Below are positions 8,896 to 17,876 of a stretch of DNA of 64,000 nucleotides, piece after piece. Source of the stretch: Bacteroides nordii WAL 11050 = JCM 12987 (GTDB lineage Bacteria > Bacteroidota > Bacteroidia > Bacteroidales > Bacteroidaceae); the NCBI GenBank assembly GCA_000613465.1, contig BAJA01000002.1, positions 186,001-250,000 on the forward strand. The letters run 5' to 3'. The position numbers and the translations under genes are program-made. Positions within the stretch are counted from its first letter, which is position 1, and every line of letters starts with the position of its first letter. The notes beneath the pieces were generated by a model. The model was not told the origin of the DNA and ran no database searches. It saw only the letters and a list, made by a program, of their open reading frames with translations.

Positions 8896-9076
8896 GTTGC
8901 AAAGTAACAACCGTTTTTGTTTTCAGTCAAGGTCTATTTCTGTAATCTTATATCCCATTACTAAGGTATTTTATCATTTTACCCTATAAATCACCCAAAT
9001 AAGGGTATCTATTACCACTTTTTCATGTCCTATAACTAAAATAAAAATACCTATTCATAAAATACTTGTATATTTG
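8896..9076. promoter_or_regulatory. Divergent promoters with four 21-bp-paired AraC-type boxes (module 1)
   Basis: Boxes: TCTAT at 8933, CCCAT at 8954 (21 bp apart), CCTAT at 9029 and CCTAT at 9050 (21 bp apart). The leftmost box touches the -33 region of the minus-strand promoter (CAAG 8928-8931, then 20 bases to CAAAGTAA at 8900-8907, read on the minus strand). The rightmost overlaps the -33 position of the plus-strand promoter whose -7 is TATATTTG (9069-9076). The layout matches module 2 base for base in spacing. Confidence 0.65.
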
Positions 9077-9098
9077 GGCGTTGAAAAAGAGAATACAC

Positions 9099-9956
9099 AT
9101 GAAAAAGGAATTACCCAAAATAGACATCAGTGAAGATTTTGTAATAGGCAGTAATGCTGATATAGATCCTAATATACTAAATCTCTATACCAGCTATCCA
9201 TGCCGACTTAAAGCCGAAGTCTTTGTACTCTGTATGGGAGGGAGTATTGAAGCCAGCATAAACCTTTCGGACTATACCATAAAGAAATATGATTTCGTAA
9301 CGCTCTCTCCGGCGAGTATTATTCAGATTAATAAGATAGAAGGTGATTTAAAACTCTATTTCATGGTATTTTCTTCCGATTTTATTAACGGGATAAGTAA
9401 AACCAAAGCTATTATTGACCTTATTTATATAACTAAAAATCACCCGGTATTATCGCTGCCTCAGGAGTTTGCCAATATTTATGAAGAGTTCTTTCTACTC
9501 ATGATGAAAGTATATTATAAGAAGCGGTCTCCTTATAATCCAGAGATACTAAAATGTATGCTGTTATCTATTCTGTACAGACTGAGTGATATGTATCATG
9601 AACGCCCTGTTCGAAACAAAAGCAGTTTAAACAGAGGTGAAGATATATGTAAAGCATTTGGAAATTTGGTAATTCAGCACTACACACAGGAAAGAAATAT
9701 TTCATATTATGCACAACAACTAAACATAACGCCTTCCCACCTGAGCAATACCGTAAAACATATCACAGGGAAGACCGTCATGGATATCATTTCAGAAGTG
9801 GTCATTGTTGATGCACAAGCACAGCTAAAGTCAACCAATACACCTATACACGAAATTGCAGATTCATTAAACTTTCCGAATGTATCTTTCTTTGGGAAGT
9901 ATTTCAAACGACTCACAGGAATGAGTCCTCAGCAGTACCGAAACAGTGATAAATAA
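9099..9956 (+). CDS. AraC-family transcriptional regulator (module 1)
   Basis: A 285-residue DNA-binding regulator. An N-terminal cupin-like domain at about residues 20-150 (VLCMGGSIEASINL, FVTLSPASIIQINKI) is followed by a C-terminal pair of helix-turn-helix motifs. The second helix region reads FPNVSFFGKYFKRLTGMSPQ and ends QYR. It is not part of a two-component protein: there is no receiver domain. The start at 9099 is preferred over 9066 because 9066 lies upstream of the -7 element TATATTTG at 9069-9076, and because the paralogue at 12942 starts at the matching residue. About four of five residues match that paralogue by eye. It is divergent from the PCMD/MBG gene. Confidence 0.85.
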   Translation: MKKELPKIDISEDFVIGSNADIDPNILNLYTSYPCRLKAEVFVLCMGGSIEASINLSDYTIKKYDFVTLSPASIIQINKIEGDLKLYFMVFSSDFINGISKTKAIIDLIYITKNHPVLSLPQEFANIYEEFFLLMMKVYYKKRSPYNPEILKCMLLSILYRLSDMYHERPVRNKSSLNRGEDICKAFGNLVIQHYTQERNISYYAQQLNITPSHLSNTVKHITGKTVMDIISEVVIVDAQAQLKSTNTPIHEIADSLNFPNVSFFGKYFKRLTGMSPQQYRNSDK

Positions 9957-10013
9957 AAGTAAAAAAGTATAGTAAACTAAAAACCAATAAAGGTCCCTCT
10001 TCCTACTAATAAG

Positions 10014-10044
10014 AAAAGCCAGCTAATCCGATCAGCTGGCTTTT
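10014..10044. terminator. Bidirectional terminator between convergent genes
   Basis: AAAAGCCAGCT (10014-10024) pairs with AGCTGGCTTTT (10034-10044). A and T tracts flank it on the two strands, so it can serve both the AraC gene and the second PCMD gene. Confidence 0.8.
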
Positions 10045-10064
10045 CGTTCATATTTATTTCAGGT

Positions 10065-12680
10065 TTACTTTGTCATTACGCGTGTTACATAAGAACCTAT
10101 TTTTACAAGATAAATTGTATTTGAAGATAATCCATGGATAGTCATCGTACCATTAACAGTAGATTGTGCAACCAACATTCCTTGTACGGAATATACTTCA
10201 ATAAGCTCTTCCAACTGTGCTCCTTCAACAACCACACCACTTTCTATACCTTTTATGCTCAATGAGTTATATGTATTTTGTTCAACACCTACACCGCCTT
10301 TGAATGTTAAAGTATAAGTATGATAGTTTGCAGCGTTATCAGCAATATCATTACCTTTCACTGTTATAGTTAGCACTTTGCCAGCAGCAGTAACTTCTAC
10401 TGTAGCACCTTTACCATCTGCTTCTGCAACAACATCTGCCACAACAGGCATAACACCATCTACTGCATATTCATAAGTATCTTTGTCGAAACCAGTTAAT
10501 GCAGTACCACTAATAGTTATTGATTTGAGTTTAGAGTTATAAACGAAAGCTACATTGTCAGCACTCAGCGTATTGCCATTACCAATTCTGGTACGATTGA
10601 AATAATCCGCACTAGATATGATCACATTAGCCTTCTCCGGTTTCTCATCACTTACATAGTTCAATGGAACGGATATACGTGTCCAGTCAGCCAATTCCTT
10701 AACGGTTTCTTCGGCAGATGCAATTAAAGTAATGCCTCCTGCAGCCTCTCCGCCATTCTTTGTTCCGAGAATGTCGATATCGCGATCAATTAGCAACTGC
10801 CAGGACGAGCCTGTTGATGTAAATAGATCTCCTGTAGCCGGAGCCATGGAAGTAGATGTACCTTTCCATAAATAAGCAATAATTTTTGCTTCTTCATTAA
10901 GATTCGTACCTGCAAGTTTACTCCCTGCATCTGCATAAGTACGCTTGTAATAACCTATAATAGAGTCTGGCTGATAAGAGAAGTTAACCCCTCCGATAGT
11001 TCCACCGTCACTATCATCTGTATCCGGTATTCCACCTGGATAAATTGATGACATTAAACCTATCATATCTGCATACACCCAAGGCCTACCTAATGCAATA
11101 TATCCCGGTGCATTAGATTCAATCCCCATTGCTCCCGGACGTCCATTAATCATCTTCACAGCCAATTTATCATCACCTACAACATGAGATTCTTTTTCAA
11201 CCATGACAAAATTCATACTTCCCATCTGAGTTACATTGGATGAATACCAGCCATCTGCTACTGTGCCCCATCTTTCCTCATTCAGAGCATCGGGTCCCCA
11301 CTGTACCTGCTTTTCAAAATCCCCTTTGATCTGAGAACCATTCATTATTTTATCCGAAGGAGTGAATTTCAGTGTATATGTATGATCTGCCCCATTCACT
11401 TTATCTGTCACCACAATTGTAACAGTGTGTTCTGAAGTGCTCAGTTGCATGTCTACTGATGTCAAATTAGGATCAGAATTAACCGATACCACCGGATAAA
11501 CTCCATTAGTCATTTCAAGACCGTCATAAGAAGTGACAGCAGGATCAAAATCTTCAAGTTTAACATCATTCAATGCAATAGCAGTAGCACCAAAAGTAGT
11601 ACCTTTTCTAACCAATGAATAGACATGCTGATTAGAAGCACCATCGTTGCCGGTAACTACAATCTTCATAATATTATCACCTTCCTGAATGTCGACTTTA
11701 GCACCTTTACCATCAGAAATCGCTACGATATCATCCTTAGCAGGAAACTCGCCTTGAAGTACATACATATAGGTATCTTTATTAAACCCCTCTAAAGGTG
11801 TACCATTAATAGTAATTGATTTTAGTTTTGAGTTATAAATAAATTTAAAATCATCAGCCCATAAAGTATTACCTTTACCAATAGTTTTGTCATTAAAATA
11901 TTCTGCACTGGAAATAATTACATTTGCTTTTTCCGGCACTCCATCTGTTAAATAATTCACAGGAAGACTAACATAAGTCCAATCTTCATAATCTCCTTCA
12001 ATAAATTTATCAACAGTAGCGACTAATGAAAAATCTTCACTTTTAGTAACACCTTCTGTGATCATACCTAAAACATCCTTATCACGGTCAACCATTTCCT
12101 GAGGTTCTACATCCTCTTTCTCTTTTAAGCTCAATCCACTTTTTACTTGCGATTTAGTAGTTCCTGTCCAGAAATAAGCTAAAATTTGAGCTTTTTCATT
12201 CAAATTTTGTTCACCCTCCTTCTTTCCTGTATCCACACCGTGTTGTCTTTTAATATAACCCACAATAGAGTCTGGCTGAGAAGTGAATTCTACACCTCCA
12301 TGAGTTCCTCCATCGCTAGCCAAAATCTTACTACCACTACCAAATAGGACTAATTTACACCATGCATAACTCCAAAACTCTCCTAAGCTAACAAAAGCAG
12401 GAGCATTTGCTCCCAACCCCATTGCACCGCAAAAATCGTTCACCATCTTTATACTTTTACCACCTGTAGTAGTACGATCTGCATCTCCAAAAACAATAGG
12501 AAATTTTAGCACACGATCTACATTAGATGCATACCACCCTTCTGGATAGATACCATCTGTTTTCTCCCAAGTATTTTGAATATCAAAATCTCCTTTGATC
12601 TGTGACGATACATTTCCTTGTGCCGAAGCCCATGAACAACTTACTGCTGCACAAAGCACCATAAGTAACTGTTTCTTCAT
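10065..12680 (-). CDS. Large secreted protein with two PCMD domains
   Basis: An 871-residue protein with a signal peptide (SCSWASAQ). Two copies of the PCMD domain are visible: about residues 28-290 (SSQIKGDFDIQ ... TLWADDFKFIYNSKLKSI) and about 450-705 (SQIKGDFEKQVQWG ... TLSADNVAFVYNSKLKSI). Each is followed by a cadherin-like beta-sandwich of about 80 residues. A sorting-like tail ends the protein (LIEVYSVQGMLVAQS ... IYLVKIGSYVTRVMTK). Unlike the protein at 6083 it lacks the MBG repeats and carries a second PCMD unit instead, so the two modules diverged by domain gain or loss after duplication. Divergent from the AraC gene at 12942, the likely regulator. Biological role unknown. Confidence 0.75.
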   Translation of the reverse strand: MKKQLLMVLCAAVSCSWASAQGNVSSQIKGDFDIQNTWEKTDGIYPEGWYASNVDRVLKFPIVFGDADRTTTGGKSIKMVNDFCGAMGLGANAPAFVSLGEFWSYAWCKLVLFGSGSKILASDGGTHGGVEFTSQPDSIVGYIKRQHGVDTGKKEGEQNLNEKAQILAYFWTGTTKSQVKSGLSLKEKEDVEPQEMVDRDKDVLGMITEGVTKSEDFSLVATVDKFIEGDYEDWTYVSLPVNYLTDGVPEKANVIISSAEYFNDKTIGKGNTLWADDFKFIYNSKLKSITINGTPLEGFNKDTYMYVLQGEFPAKDDIVAISDGKGAKVDIQEGDNIMKIVVTGNDGASNQHVYSLVRKGTTFGATAIALNDVKLEDFDPAVTSYDGLEMTNGVYPVVSVNSDPNLTSVDMQLSTSEHTVTIVVTDKVNGADHTYTLKFTPSDKIMNGSQIKGDFEKQVQWGPDALNEERWGTVADGWYSSNVTQMGSMNFVMVEKESHVVGDDKLAVKMINGRPGAMGIESNAPGYIALGRPWVYADMIGLMSSIYPGGIPDTDDSDGGTIGGVNFSYQPDSIIGYYKRTYADAGSKLAGTNLNEEAKIIAYLWKGTSTSMAPATGDLFTSTGSSWQLLIDRDIDILGTKNGGEAAGGITLIASAEETVKELADWTRISVPLNYVSDEKPEKANVIISSADYFNRTRIGNGNTLSADNVAFVYNSKLKSITISGTALTGFDKDTYEYAVDGVMPVVADVVAEADGKGATVEVTAAGKVLTITVKGNDIADNAANYHTYTLTFKGGVGVEQNTYNSLSIKGIESGVVVEGAQLEELIEVYSVQGMLVAQSTVNGTMTIHGLSSNTIYLVKIGSYVTRVMTK

Positions 12681-12741
12681 ACTTTTTTTTGTTTTTTAAA
12701 TTAACTATTCCAATTCCATCTTTATTTCAAAAAAGACATTG

Positions 12742-12915
12742 CAAAATACGGTATTTTTGAATCTCCTCACAAGGTCTATTCCTTCTAATTTATGTTCTAT
12801 TACTTAATTCTTTTATTTATCTCTCTATATATTACACAAATACAATAAATATATTCTTTTTTCATGTTCTATAACTTAAACGCCCATGTCTATTCATTAA
12901 TTATTTCTATATTTG
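12742..12915. promoter_or_regulatory. Divergent promoters with four 21-bp-paired AraC-type boxes (module 2)
   Basis: TCTAT cores begin at 12775 and 12796 (21 bp apart) and at 12868 and 12889 (21 bp apart). Full boxes include TGTTCTATTACTTAAT at 12793-12808 and TGTTCTATAACTTAAA at 12865-12880. The first box abuts the -33 of the minus-strand promoter (CAAG 12770-12773, spacer 20, CAAAATAC 12742-12749). The last overlaps the -33 position of the plus-strand promoter (-7 TATATTTG 12908-12915). The arrangement suggests one regulator acting on both promoters, including its own. Confidence 0.7.
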
Positions 12916-12941
12916 AACACACATTAAACATTTAAACAATT

Positions 12942-13799
12942 ATGGAAAAGATATTGCCCAAAATTGATATAACCGAAGATTTCGTGATTGGAAGTAATGC
13001 GGACATAGACAATAGTATACTAAGCCTTTATACCCAATATCCTTGCCGGCTTAAAGCTGAAATTTTTGTGCTTTGTATGGGAGGAAGTCTGGAAGCTACC
13101 ATCAACTTAACAGATTATACTATCCGGGAAAATGATTTTATCACACTTTCTCCGGGAAGCATCATCCAGATAAACAAGATCGAAGGTAAATTAAAACTCT
13201 ACTTCATGGTATTCTCTTCCAAATTTATTGAAGGAATAAGCAAAACAAAATCAATTATTGACCTTATCTATATAACCAAAAACCATCCGATACTATCGTT
13301 ACCAAAGGAATTCGCCTGCATTTATGAGGAATTTTTCACACTCATGATGAAAATATATTATAAAGAACATTCTCCTTACAACCCCGAAATATTGAAGTGT
13401 ATGCTTCTTTCAATTCTATACAGACTGAGCGATATGTATCACGAACGTCCCATACGGAGTGAAACAGCATTAAGTAGAAGCGAAGAGATATGTAAAACAT
13501 TCAGTCATCTGGTAATTCAACACTATACCACAGAAAGAAATATCTTATATTATGCAAAACAGATGAATATAACACCTACTCATCTGAGTAACACTGTAAA
13601 ACATGTTACCGGAAAGACTGTCATGGATATTATATCAGAGGTTGTAATAGTAGATGCCAAAGCACAACTAAAATCAACCAATATACCCATACATGAAATT
13701 TCAGACTCCCTGAATTTTCCTAATGTGTCTTTCTTTGGAAAATATTTTAAGCGCCTTACCGGTATGAGCCCTCAACAATATCGAAACAGCGATAAATAA
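12942..13799 (+). CDS. AraC-family transcriptional regulator (module 2)
   Basis: A 285-residue paralogue of the regulator at 9099 with the same cupin-like N-terminal half (VLCMGGSLEATINL) and the same C-terminal helix-turn-helix pair (SFFGKYFKRLTGMSPQQYR). The last 21 residues are identical in the two proteins, including the second recognition helix, so they probably read the same DNA box. This makes cross-regulation between the modules likely. Divergent from the double-PCMD gene. A sugar or other ligand for the cupin half cannot be named. aroC follows on the same strand after 75 bases but has its own -7 element. Confidence 0.88.
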   Translation: MEKILPKIDITEDFVIGSNADIDNSILSLYTQYPCRLKAEIFVLCMGGSLEATINLTDYTIRENDFITLSPGSIIQINKIEGKLKLYFMVFSSKFIEGISKTKSIIDLIYITKNHPILSLPKEFACIYEEFFTLMMKIYYKEHSPYNPEILKCMLLSILYRLSDMYHERPIRSETALSRSEEICKTFSHLVIQHYTTERNILYYAKQMNITPTHLSNTVKHVTGKTVMDIISEVVIVDAKAQLKSTNIPIHEISDSLNFPNVSFFGKYFKRLTGMSPQQYRNSDK

Positions 13800-13874
13800 A
13801 AGTAAAGTTATCAACTATAGTGTTAGATAAATTGTTATATTTGCAATATACAATCTCTTAAATTACACAACATC

Positions 13875-14951
13875 ATGTTCAATTCATTCGGAAACATATT
13901 CAGACTCACCAGCTTTGGAGAATCTCACGGGAAAGGCATCGGAGGCGTTATTGACGGCTTTCCGGCAGGTATCAGGATTGACGAAGAGTTCGTCCAAAAA
14001 GAGCTCAGTCGTCGTCGTCCGGGACAATCGGCTATTACCACCTCACGCAAAGAAGAAGATAAAGTAGAGTTTCTTTCAGGGATCTTCGAAGGGAAATCTA
14101 CCGGTTGCCCTATCGGATTTATTGTATGGAATCAGAATCAGCATTCCAACGATTACAATAATTTGGAGTATGTATATCGTCCATCGCATGCCGATTATAC
14201 TTATAAAGTAAAATATGGCATTCGCGATCATCGTGGTGGCGGACGATCTTCTGCACGAGAAACTATTTCACGTGTTGTTGCAGGTGCATTAGCTAAATTA
14301 GCATTAAAGCAATTGGGCATTCATATCACAGCTTATACATCACAAGTGGGCCCCATCAAGCTGGAAGGAAATTATACTGATTATGATCTGGATCTGATTG
14401 AAAGTAATCCCGTACGTTGTCCTGACCCGGAAAAAGCAAAAGAGATGCAAGACCTTATTTACAAGATAAAGGGAGAAGGGGATACCATTGGCGGAGTATT
14501 GACTTGTGTAATCAAGGGCTGTCCCATCGGATTGGGACAACCGGTATTCGGAAAGCTACATGCTGCACTTGGAAACGCCATGCTGAGTATCAATGCTGCC
14601 AAAGCTTTTGAATACGGTGATGGATTTAAAGGCCTAAAGCAAAAAGGTTCGGAACAAAATGATGTGTTTTACAATAACAACGGACGTATTGAGACACGTA
14701 CGAACCATTCGGGAGGTATCCAGGGTGGTATCAGTAACGGACAGGATATCTTCTTCCGCGTTGCGTTCAAACCGGTAGCTACAGTATTGATGCAGCAGGA
14801 AACCGTGAATATAGACGGTATCGATACTACTTTAAAGGCACGCGGACGCCATGATCCTTGTGTATTGCCCCGTGCAGTACCTATCGTAGAAGCAATGGCT
14901 GCTATGACAATACTCGACTATTATTTACTGGATAGAATGACACAGTTATAG
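13875..14951 (+). CDS. aroC: Chorismate synthase
   Basis: Last step of the shikimate pathway: converts 5-enolpyruvylshikimate 3-phosphate to chorismate, using reduced FMN. At 358 residues it has the normal length. Family signatures are present in order: [20 protein letters not shown] at the N-terminus, [13 protein letters not shown], and [29 protein letters not shown] -7 element lies at 13836-13843. aroE, another shikimate gene, is at 59947 in this window but not in the same operon. Confidence 0.97.
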   Translation: MFNSFGNIFRLTSFGESHGKGIGGVIDGFPAGIRIDEEFVQKELSRRRPGQSAITTSRKEEDKVEFLSGIFEGKSTGCPIGFIVWNQNQHSNDYNNLEYVYRPSHADYTYKVKYGIRDHRGGGRSSARETISRVVAGALAKLALKQLGIHITAYTSQVGPIKLEGNYTDYDLDLIESNPVRCPDPEKAKEMQDLIYKIKGEGDTIGGVLTCVIKGCPIGLGQPVFGKLHAALGNAMLSINAAKAFEYGDGFKGLKQKGSEQNDVFYNNNGRIETRTNHSGGIQGGISNGQDIFFRVAFKPVATVLMQQETVNIDGIDTTLKARGRHDPCVLPRAVPIVEAMAAMTILDYYLLDRMTQL

Positions 14952-15090
14952 TTTAGCAGTCAGCAGTTAGTAGTCAGTAGCTGGAATCCTTTCGGGCATA
15001 TCAACACATACATGCTGCATAGATTCTATCTACTAACTACTAAATTCCAACTTCTTATTCTATCTACTAACTACTAAATTCTAACTTCTT
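14952..15090. repeat. Intergenic repeat (TAGTTAGTAG / CTACTAACTA words)
   Basis: GCAGTTAGTAGTCAGTAG at the left is complementary in style to two direct copies of TCTATCTACTAACTACTAAA (about 15025-15080) at the right. It belongs to the same class of arm-variable intergenic hairpins; the middle contains CATACATGCTGCATAG, loosely like the shared loop core. Confidence 0.5.
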
Positions 15091-15097
15091 ATTCATT

Positions 15098-16459
15098 ATG
15101 AGTTATATTAAAGACTATATTGCGGCTAATGAATCGAAAATGATGGAAGATTTGTTCAGCCTCATCCGTATCCCAAGTATCAGCGCTTTGCCGGAACATC
15201 ATGATGATATGTTGGCCTGTGCACAACGCTGGAGTCAACTATTGCTGGAAGCCGGAGCAGACGAAGCTATCGTTATGCCTTCAAAAGGAAATCCAATGGT
15301 GTTCGGACAGAAAATTGTAGATCCGAATGCCAAAACAGTACTTGTGTATGCGCACTACGACGTAATGCCTGCTGAGCCACTGGAGCTTTGGAAGAGTGCT
15401 CCCTTTGAACCGGAAATACGTGACGGTCACATTTGGGCACGAGGTGCAGACGATGACAAAGGACAAGCATTCATTCAGGTGAAAGCCTTCGAGTATCTGG
15501 TCAAAAATGAGTTATTGAAAACGAATGTAAAATTCATTTTTGAAGGAGAAGAAGAGATTGGTTCACCAAGCCTTGAAGCATTCTGTGAAGAGCATAAGGA
15601 GCTATTGAAAGCAGATGTCATATTGGTATCCGATACCAGTATGTTAGGAGCTGATCTGCCTTCACTTACTACCGGATTAAGAGGTCTTGCTTACTGGGAA
15701 ATAGAGGTAACAGGCCCCAATCGTGACCTCCATTCCGGACACTTTGGGGGTGCGGTAGCCAACCCTGTCAATGTGCTTTGTGGCATGATCAGTAAAGTGA
15801 TAGATGCCGACGGACGTATCACAATTCCAGGTTTCTATGATGATGTGGAAGAGGTACCTCAAGCCGAACGGGAAATGATTGCACATATTCCATTTGATGA
15901 AGAAAAATATAAAGCAGCTATCGGCGTAAAAGAATTATCCGGCGAAAAAGGATACAGCACGTTGGAACGCAACAGTTGTCGTCCTTCATTCGATGTTTGT
16001 GGTATATGGGGAGGTTATACAGGAGAAGGTTCGAAAACCGTTCTTCCTTCAAAAGCATTTGCCAAAGTATCCTGCCGACTGGTTCCACACCAGGATCATC
16101 ATAAAATATCAGAACTATTTGCCAATTACATCCGTGCTACCGCTCCGGATACTGTTCAGGTGAAAGTAACTCCCATGCATGGCGGACAGGGATACGTATG
16201 TCCCATCTCTCTCCCTGCTTATAAGGCTGCCGAAAAAGGATTTGAAATCGCATTTGGAAAAAAGCCACTCGCAGTACGCCGCGGAGGAAGCATCCCCATT
16301 ATCTCTACATTTGAACAAGTGCTTGGCATCAAAACAGTACTGATGGGATTCGGACTGGAATCGGACGCTATTCATTCTCCCAATGAAAACTTCTCACTGG
16401 ATATCTTTAGAAAAGGTATTGAAGCAGTGGTGGAGTTTTATAAGGAATATGGGAAATAG
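15098..16459 (+). CDS. M20-family dipeptidase / metallopeptidase
   Basis: A cytosolic zinc-dependent dipeptidase of the M20 family (PepV/CNDP-like), 453 residues. Metal ligands are visible: AHYDVMP, ARGADDDKGQ, EGEEEIGSPS, VSDTSM and a late His in SDAIHSPNEN. The lid/dimerisation segment carries RDLHSGHFGGAVANP. The gene lies after a stretch of repeated CTACTAACTACTAAATTC words (14952-15090) and its stop codon is inside the next hairpin. No partner gene is obvious, and substrate specificity cannot be read from sequence alone. Confidence 0.92.
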   Translation: MSYIKDYIAANESKMMEDLFSLIRIPSISALPEHHDDMLACAQRWSQLLLEAGADEAIVMPSKGNPMVFGQKIVDPNAKTVLVYAHYDVMPAEPLELWKSAPFEPEIRDGHIWARGADDDKGQAFIQVKAFEYLVKNELLKTNVKFIFEGEEEIGSPSLEAFCEEHKELLKADVILVSDTSMLGADLPSLTTGLRGLAYWEIEVTGPNRDLHSGHFGGAVANPVNVLCGMISKVIDADGRITIPGFYDDVEEVPQAEREMIAHIPFDEEKYKAAIGVKELSGEKGYSTLERNSCRPSFDVCGIWGGYTGEGSKTVLPSKAFAKVSCRLVPHQDHHKISELFANYIRATAPDTVQVKVTPMHGGQGYVCPISLPAYKAAEKGFEIAFGKKPLAVRRGGSIPIISTFEQVLGIKTVLMGFGLESDAIHSPNENFSLDIFRKGIEAVVEFYKEYGK

Positions 16460-16546
16460 TGATTAGCGAATAGTGATAAGTGATTAGTACCATGCGGAAT
16501 ATAGCGCAGCCATTAATCACTTATCACTATTCGCTAATCACTATTT
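16455..16546. repeat. Intergenic hairpin with AGTGATTAG arms
   Basis: Arms made of TAGTGATTAGCGAATAGTG-type words pair with their complement at 16512-16546. The loop TACCATGCGGAATATAGCGC continues into AGCCA, matching the core seen at 704-731. It overlaps the stop codon of the M20 gene and separates convergent genes. Confidence 0.75.
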
Positions 16547-16547
16547 C

Positions 16548-17599
16548 TCACGGCAATCTGAACAGGAACGTAAATGACTTACCATTCTGGAAATCTTTAT
16601 AAGCATCTCCTGCATAAATCTCTCCATTGGTCAATGACAATTTCTTCACACTTGCTTTCGGACTAAAATCTACTTTCTTCAAGTCTACCCAGAAAAGATT
16701 GGGAGTCAAGGTTGATTCAAAGTAATATACTTTATCTTTCTGATCGGATACAGAACGCCAGCGGGTGGAAGAAATATGAGGTTTATCCGGAGTAGAAATA
16801 CCAAAAGGAACAGATACATTTCTCATTATGCTTAATACACTGGGAACGGCAATTTTAGGATCAGCTGTTTGAGGAATAGCATGTACGTAGAATGAGGCAC
16901 GTACAAAACGATCACTCGAACGGTTTGTACCGGGTAACATCTGTAACCCTCCCACTTCTTTCCAGTAATCATTGACGGCTAACTGAAGATCATAACGTGG
17001 AGAATTCGTCATCACCTGATATTCTTTACCTTCGTGAATGATAAGATTCCCATCAATATATTCCAACACAGCACTATTTCCGGTTTCATCCGTAATAGCC
17101 ATATGCAAAGTAGAAGCTGAACCATTGGGCAGATTAGGTGCGTCAATACGGAAGTTTTCTTTCTTTAACTCTTCCACAGCTTCACGTACAGTAGCAAAGT
17201 TATCAAGTACATATTGTGTCCAGATGGCAATTCCCATTGCCGGACGGGTATCATTCGGGCGAATGTAGTTAGATTCCGGCAAAAATAACAAGCTGGCTAC
17301 AAGCCCCTTCTCATTCATTCCATCACAGGCGCCATATCATAGGCGGAGGCGACAATACTTCCATATTTGGAAGTCCAATTCAAGGCCTCTCCCCTATCAT
17401 AGCTCACCCGCTTAATGCCACGAGGAAACAGATAAAGATTGGACATTATATCCTCCTTCCAATCCATTGTTCGTCCGGTCACAACCATATTTTCCGGACC
17501 AATGTATACAGCACGGGTACAAGCTTCGGACTTCTGCATTCCTATTGAGAACGCAGCAACAAGTGCCGTCAAGGCAACCATTTTCTTTGTTACTTTCAT
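16548..17599 (-). pseudogene. Choloylglycine hydrolase family (bile salt hydrolase-like), frameshifted
   Basis: An N-terminal-nucleophile amidase of the bile salt hydrolase/penicillin V acylase family. It has a signal peptide ending QKSEA, then the nucleophile Cys (ACTRAV) and the conserved GRTMDW. The frame breaks near 17326: the first part runs ...ASAYDMAPVME and stops, the second begins MNEKGLVASLLFLPES. Adding one base in the CACAGG context restores APCDGMNEKGL, as in homologues. Later family motifs (VMTNSPRYDLQL, LPGTNRSSDRFVRA) are intact, so error or a very recent mutation is likely. Start placed at MKVTKK. If functional it would act in the periplasm; bile-salt specificity is inferred from Bacteroides relatives. 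Confidence 0.85.
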
Positions 17600-17647
17600 C
17601 ATTATTATCTTATTAAAAAGTTTATTTCTAACATAAGTCGGATATGT

Positions 17648-17813
17648 TTCACCACAGAGTAACACAGAGTTTCACAGAGTTTTAAGTCTTTATTGAAACG
17701 CGGATGAACGCAGATTTTCGCAAAGGGAAACAAATGTATGATAAAGAACTACAGCCTTTTAATCTGCGTTTCATCAGATAAATAAAACTCTGTGTCCTCT
17801 GTGGTGAACTCAA
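17648..17813. repeat. Composite palindromic dispersed repeat
   Basis: CACCACAGAGTAACACAGAG with following CACAGAG words, then GAAACGCGGATGAACGCAGA, then their inverse (AATCTGCGTTTCATC, then CTCTGTGTCCTCTGTGGTG). It is a nested palindrome of about 165 bases. Half or whole copies occur at 1-38, 26070-26175, 45267-45345, 56700-56835 and 63350-63430. Confidence 0.75.
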
Positions 17814-17876
17814 TCTTATATCTACTTCTTCAATAAGAACAATCAATAAGAAGAACTGGTTTATCAAAAGACAGGT

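Noticed and set aside
9066-9098. An 11-residue N-terminal extension of the first AraC regulator
   Set aside because: It contains the -7 element TATATTTG, and the paralogue starts at the residue equivalent to 9099.
6083-13799. Sus-type polysaccharide utilisation locus
   Set aside because: No SusC TonB-dependent receptor, SusD-like protein or glycoside hydrolase lies in this block.
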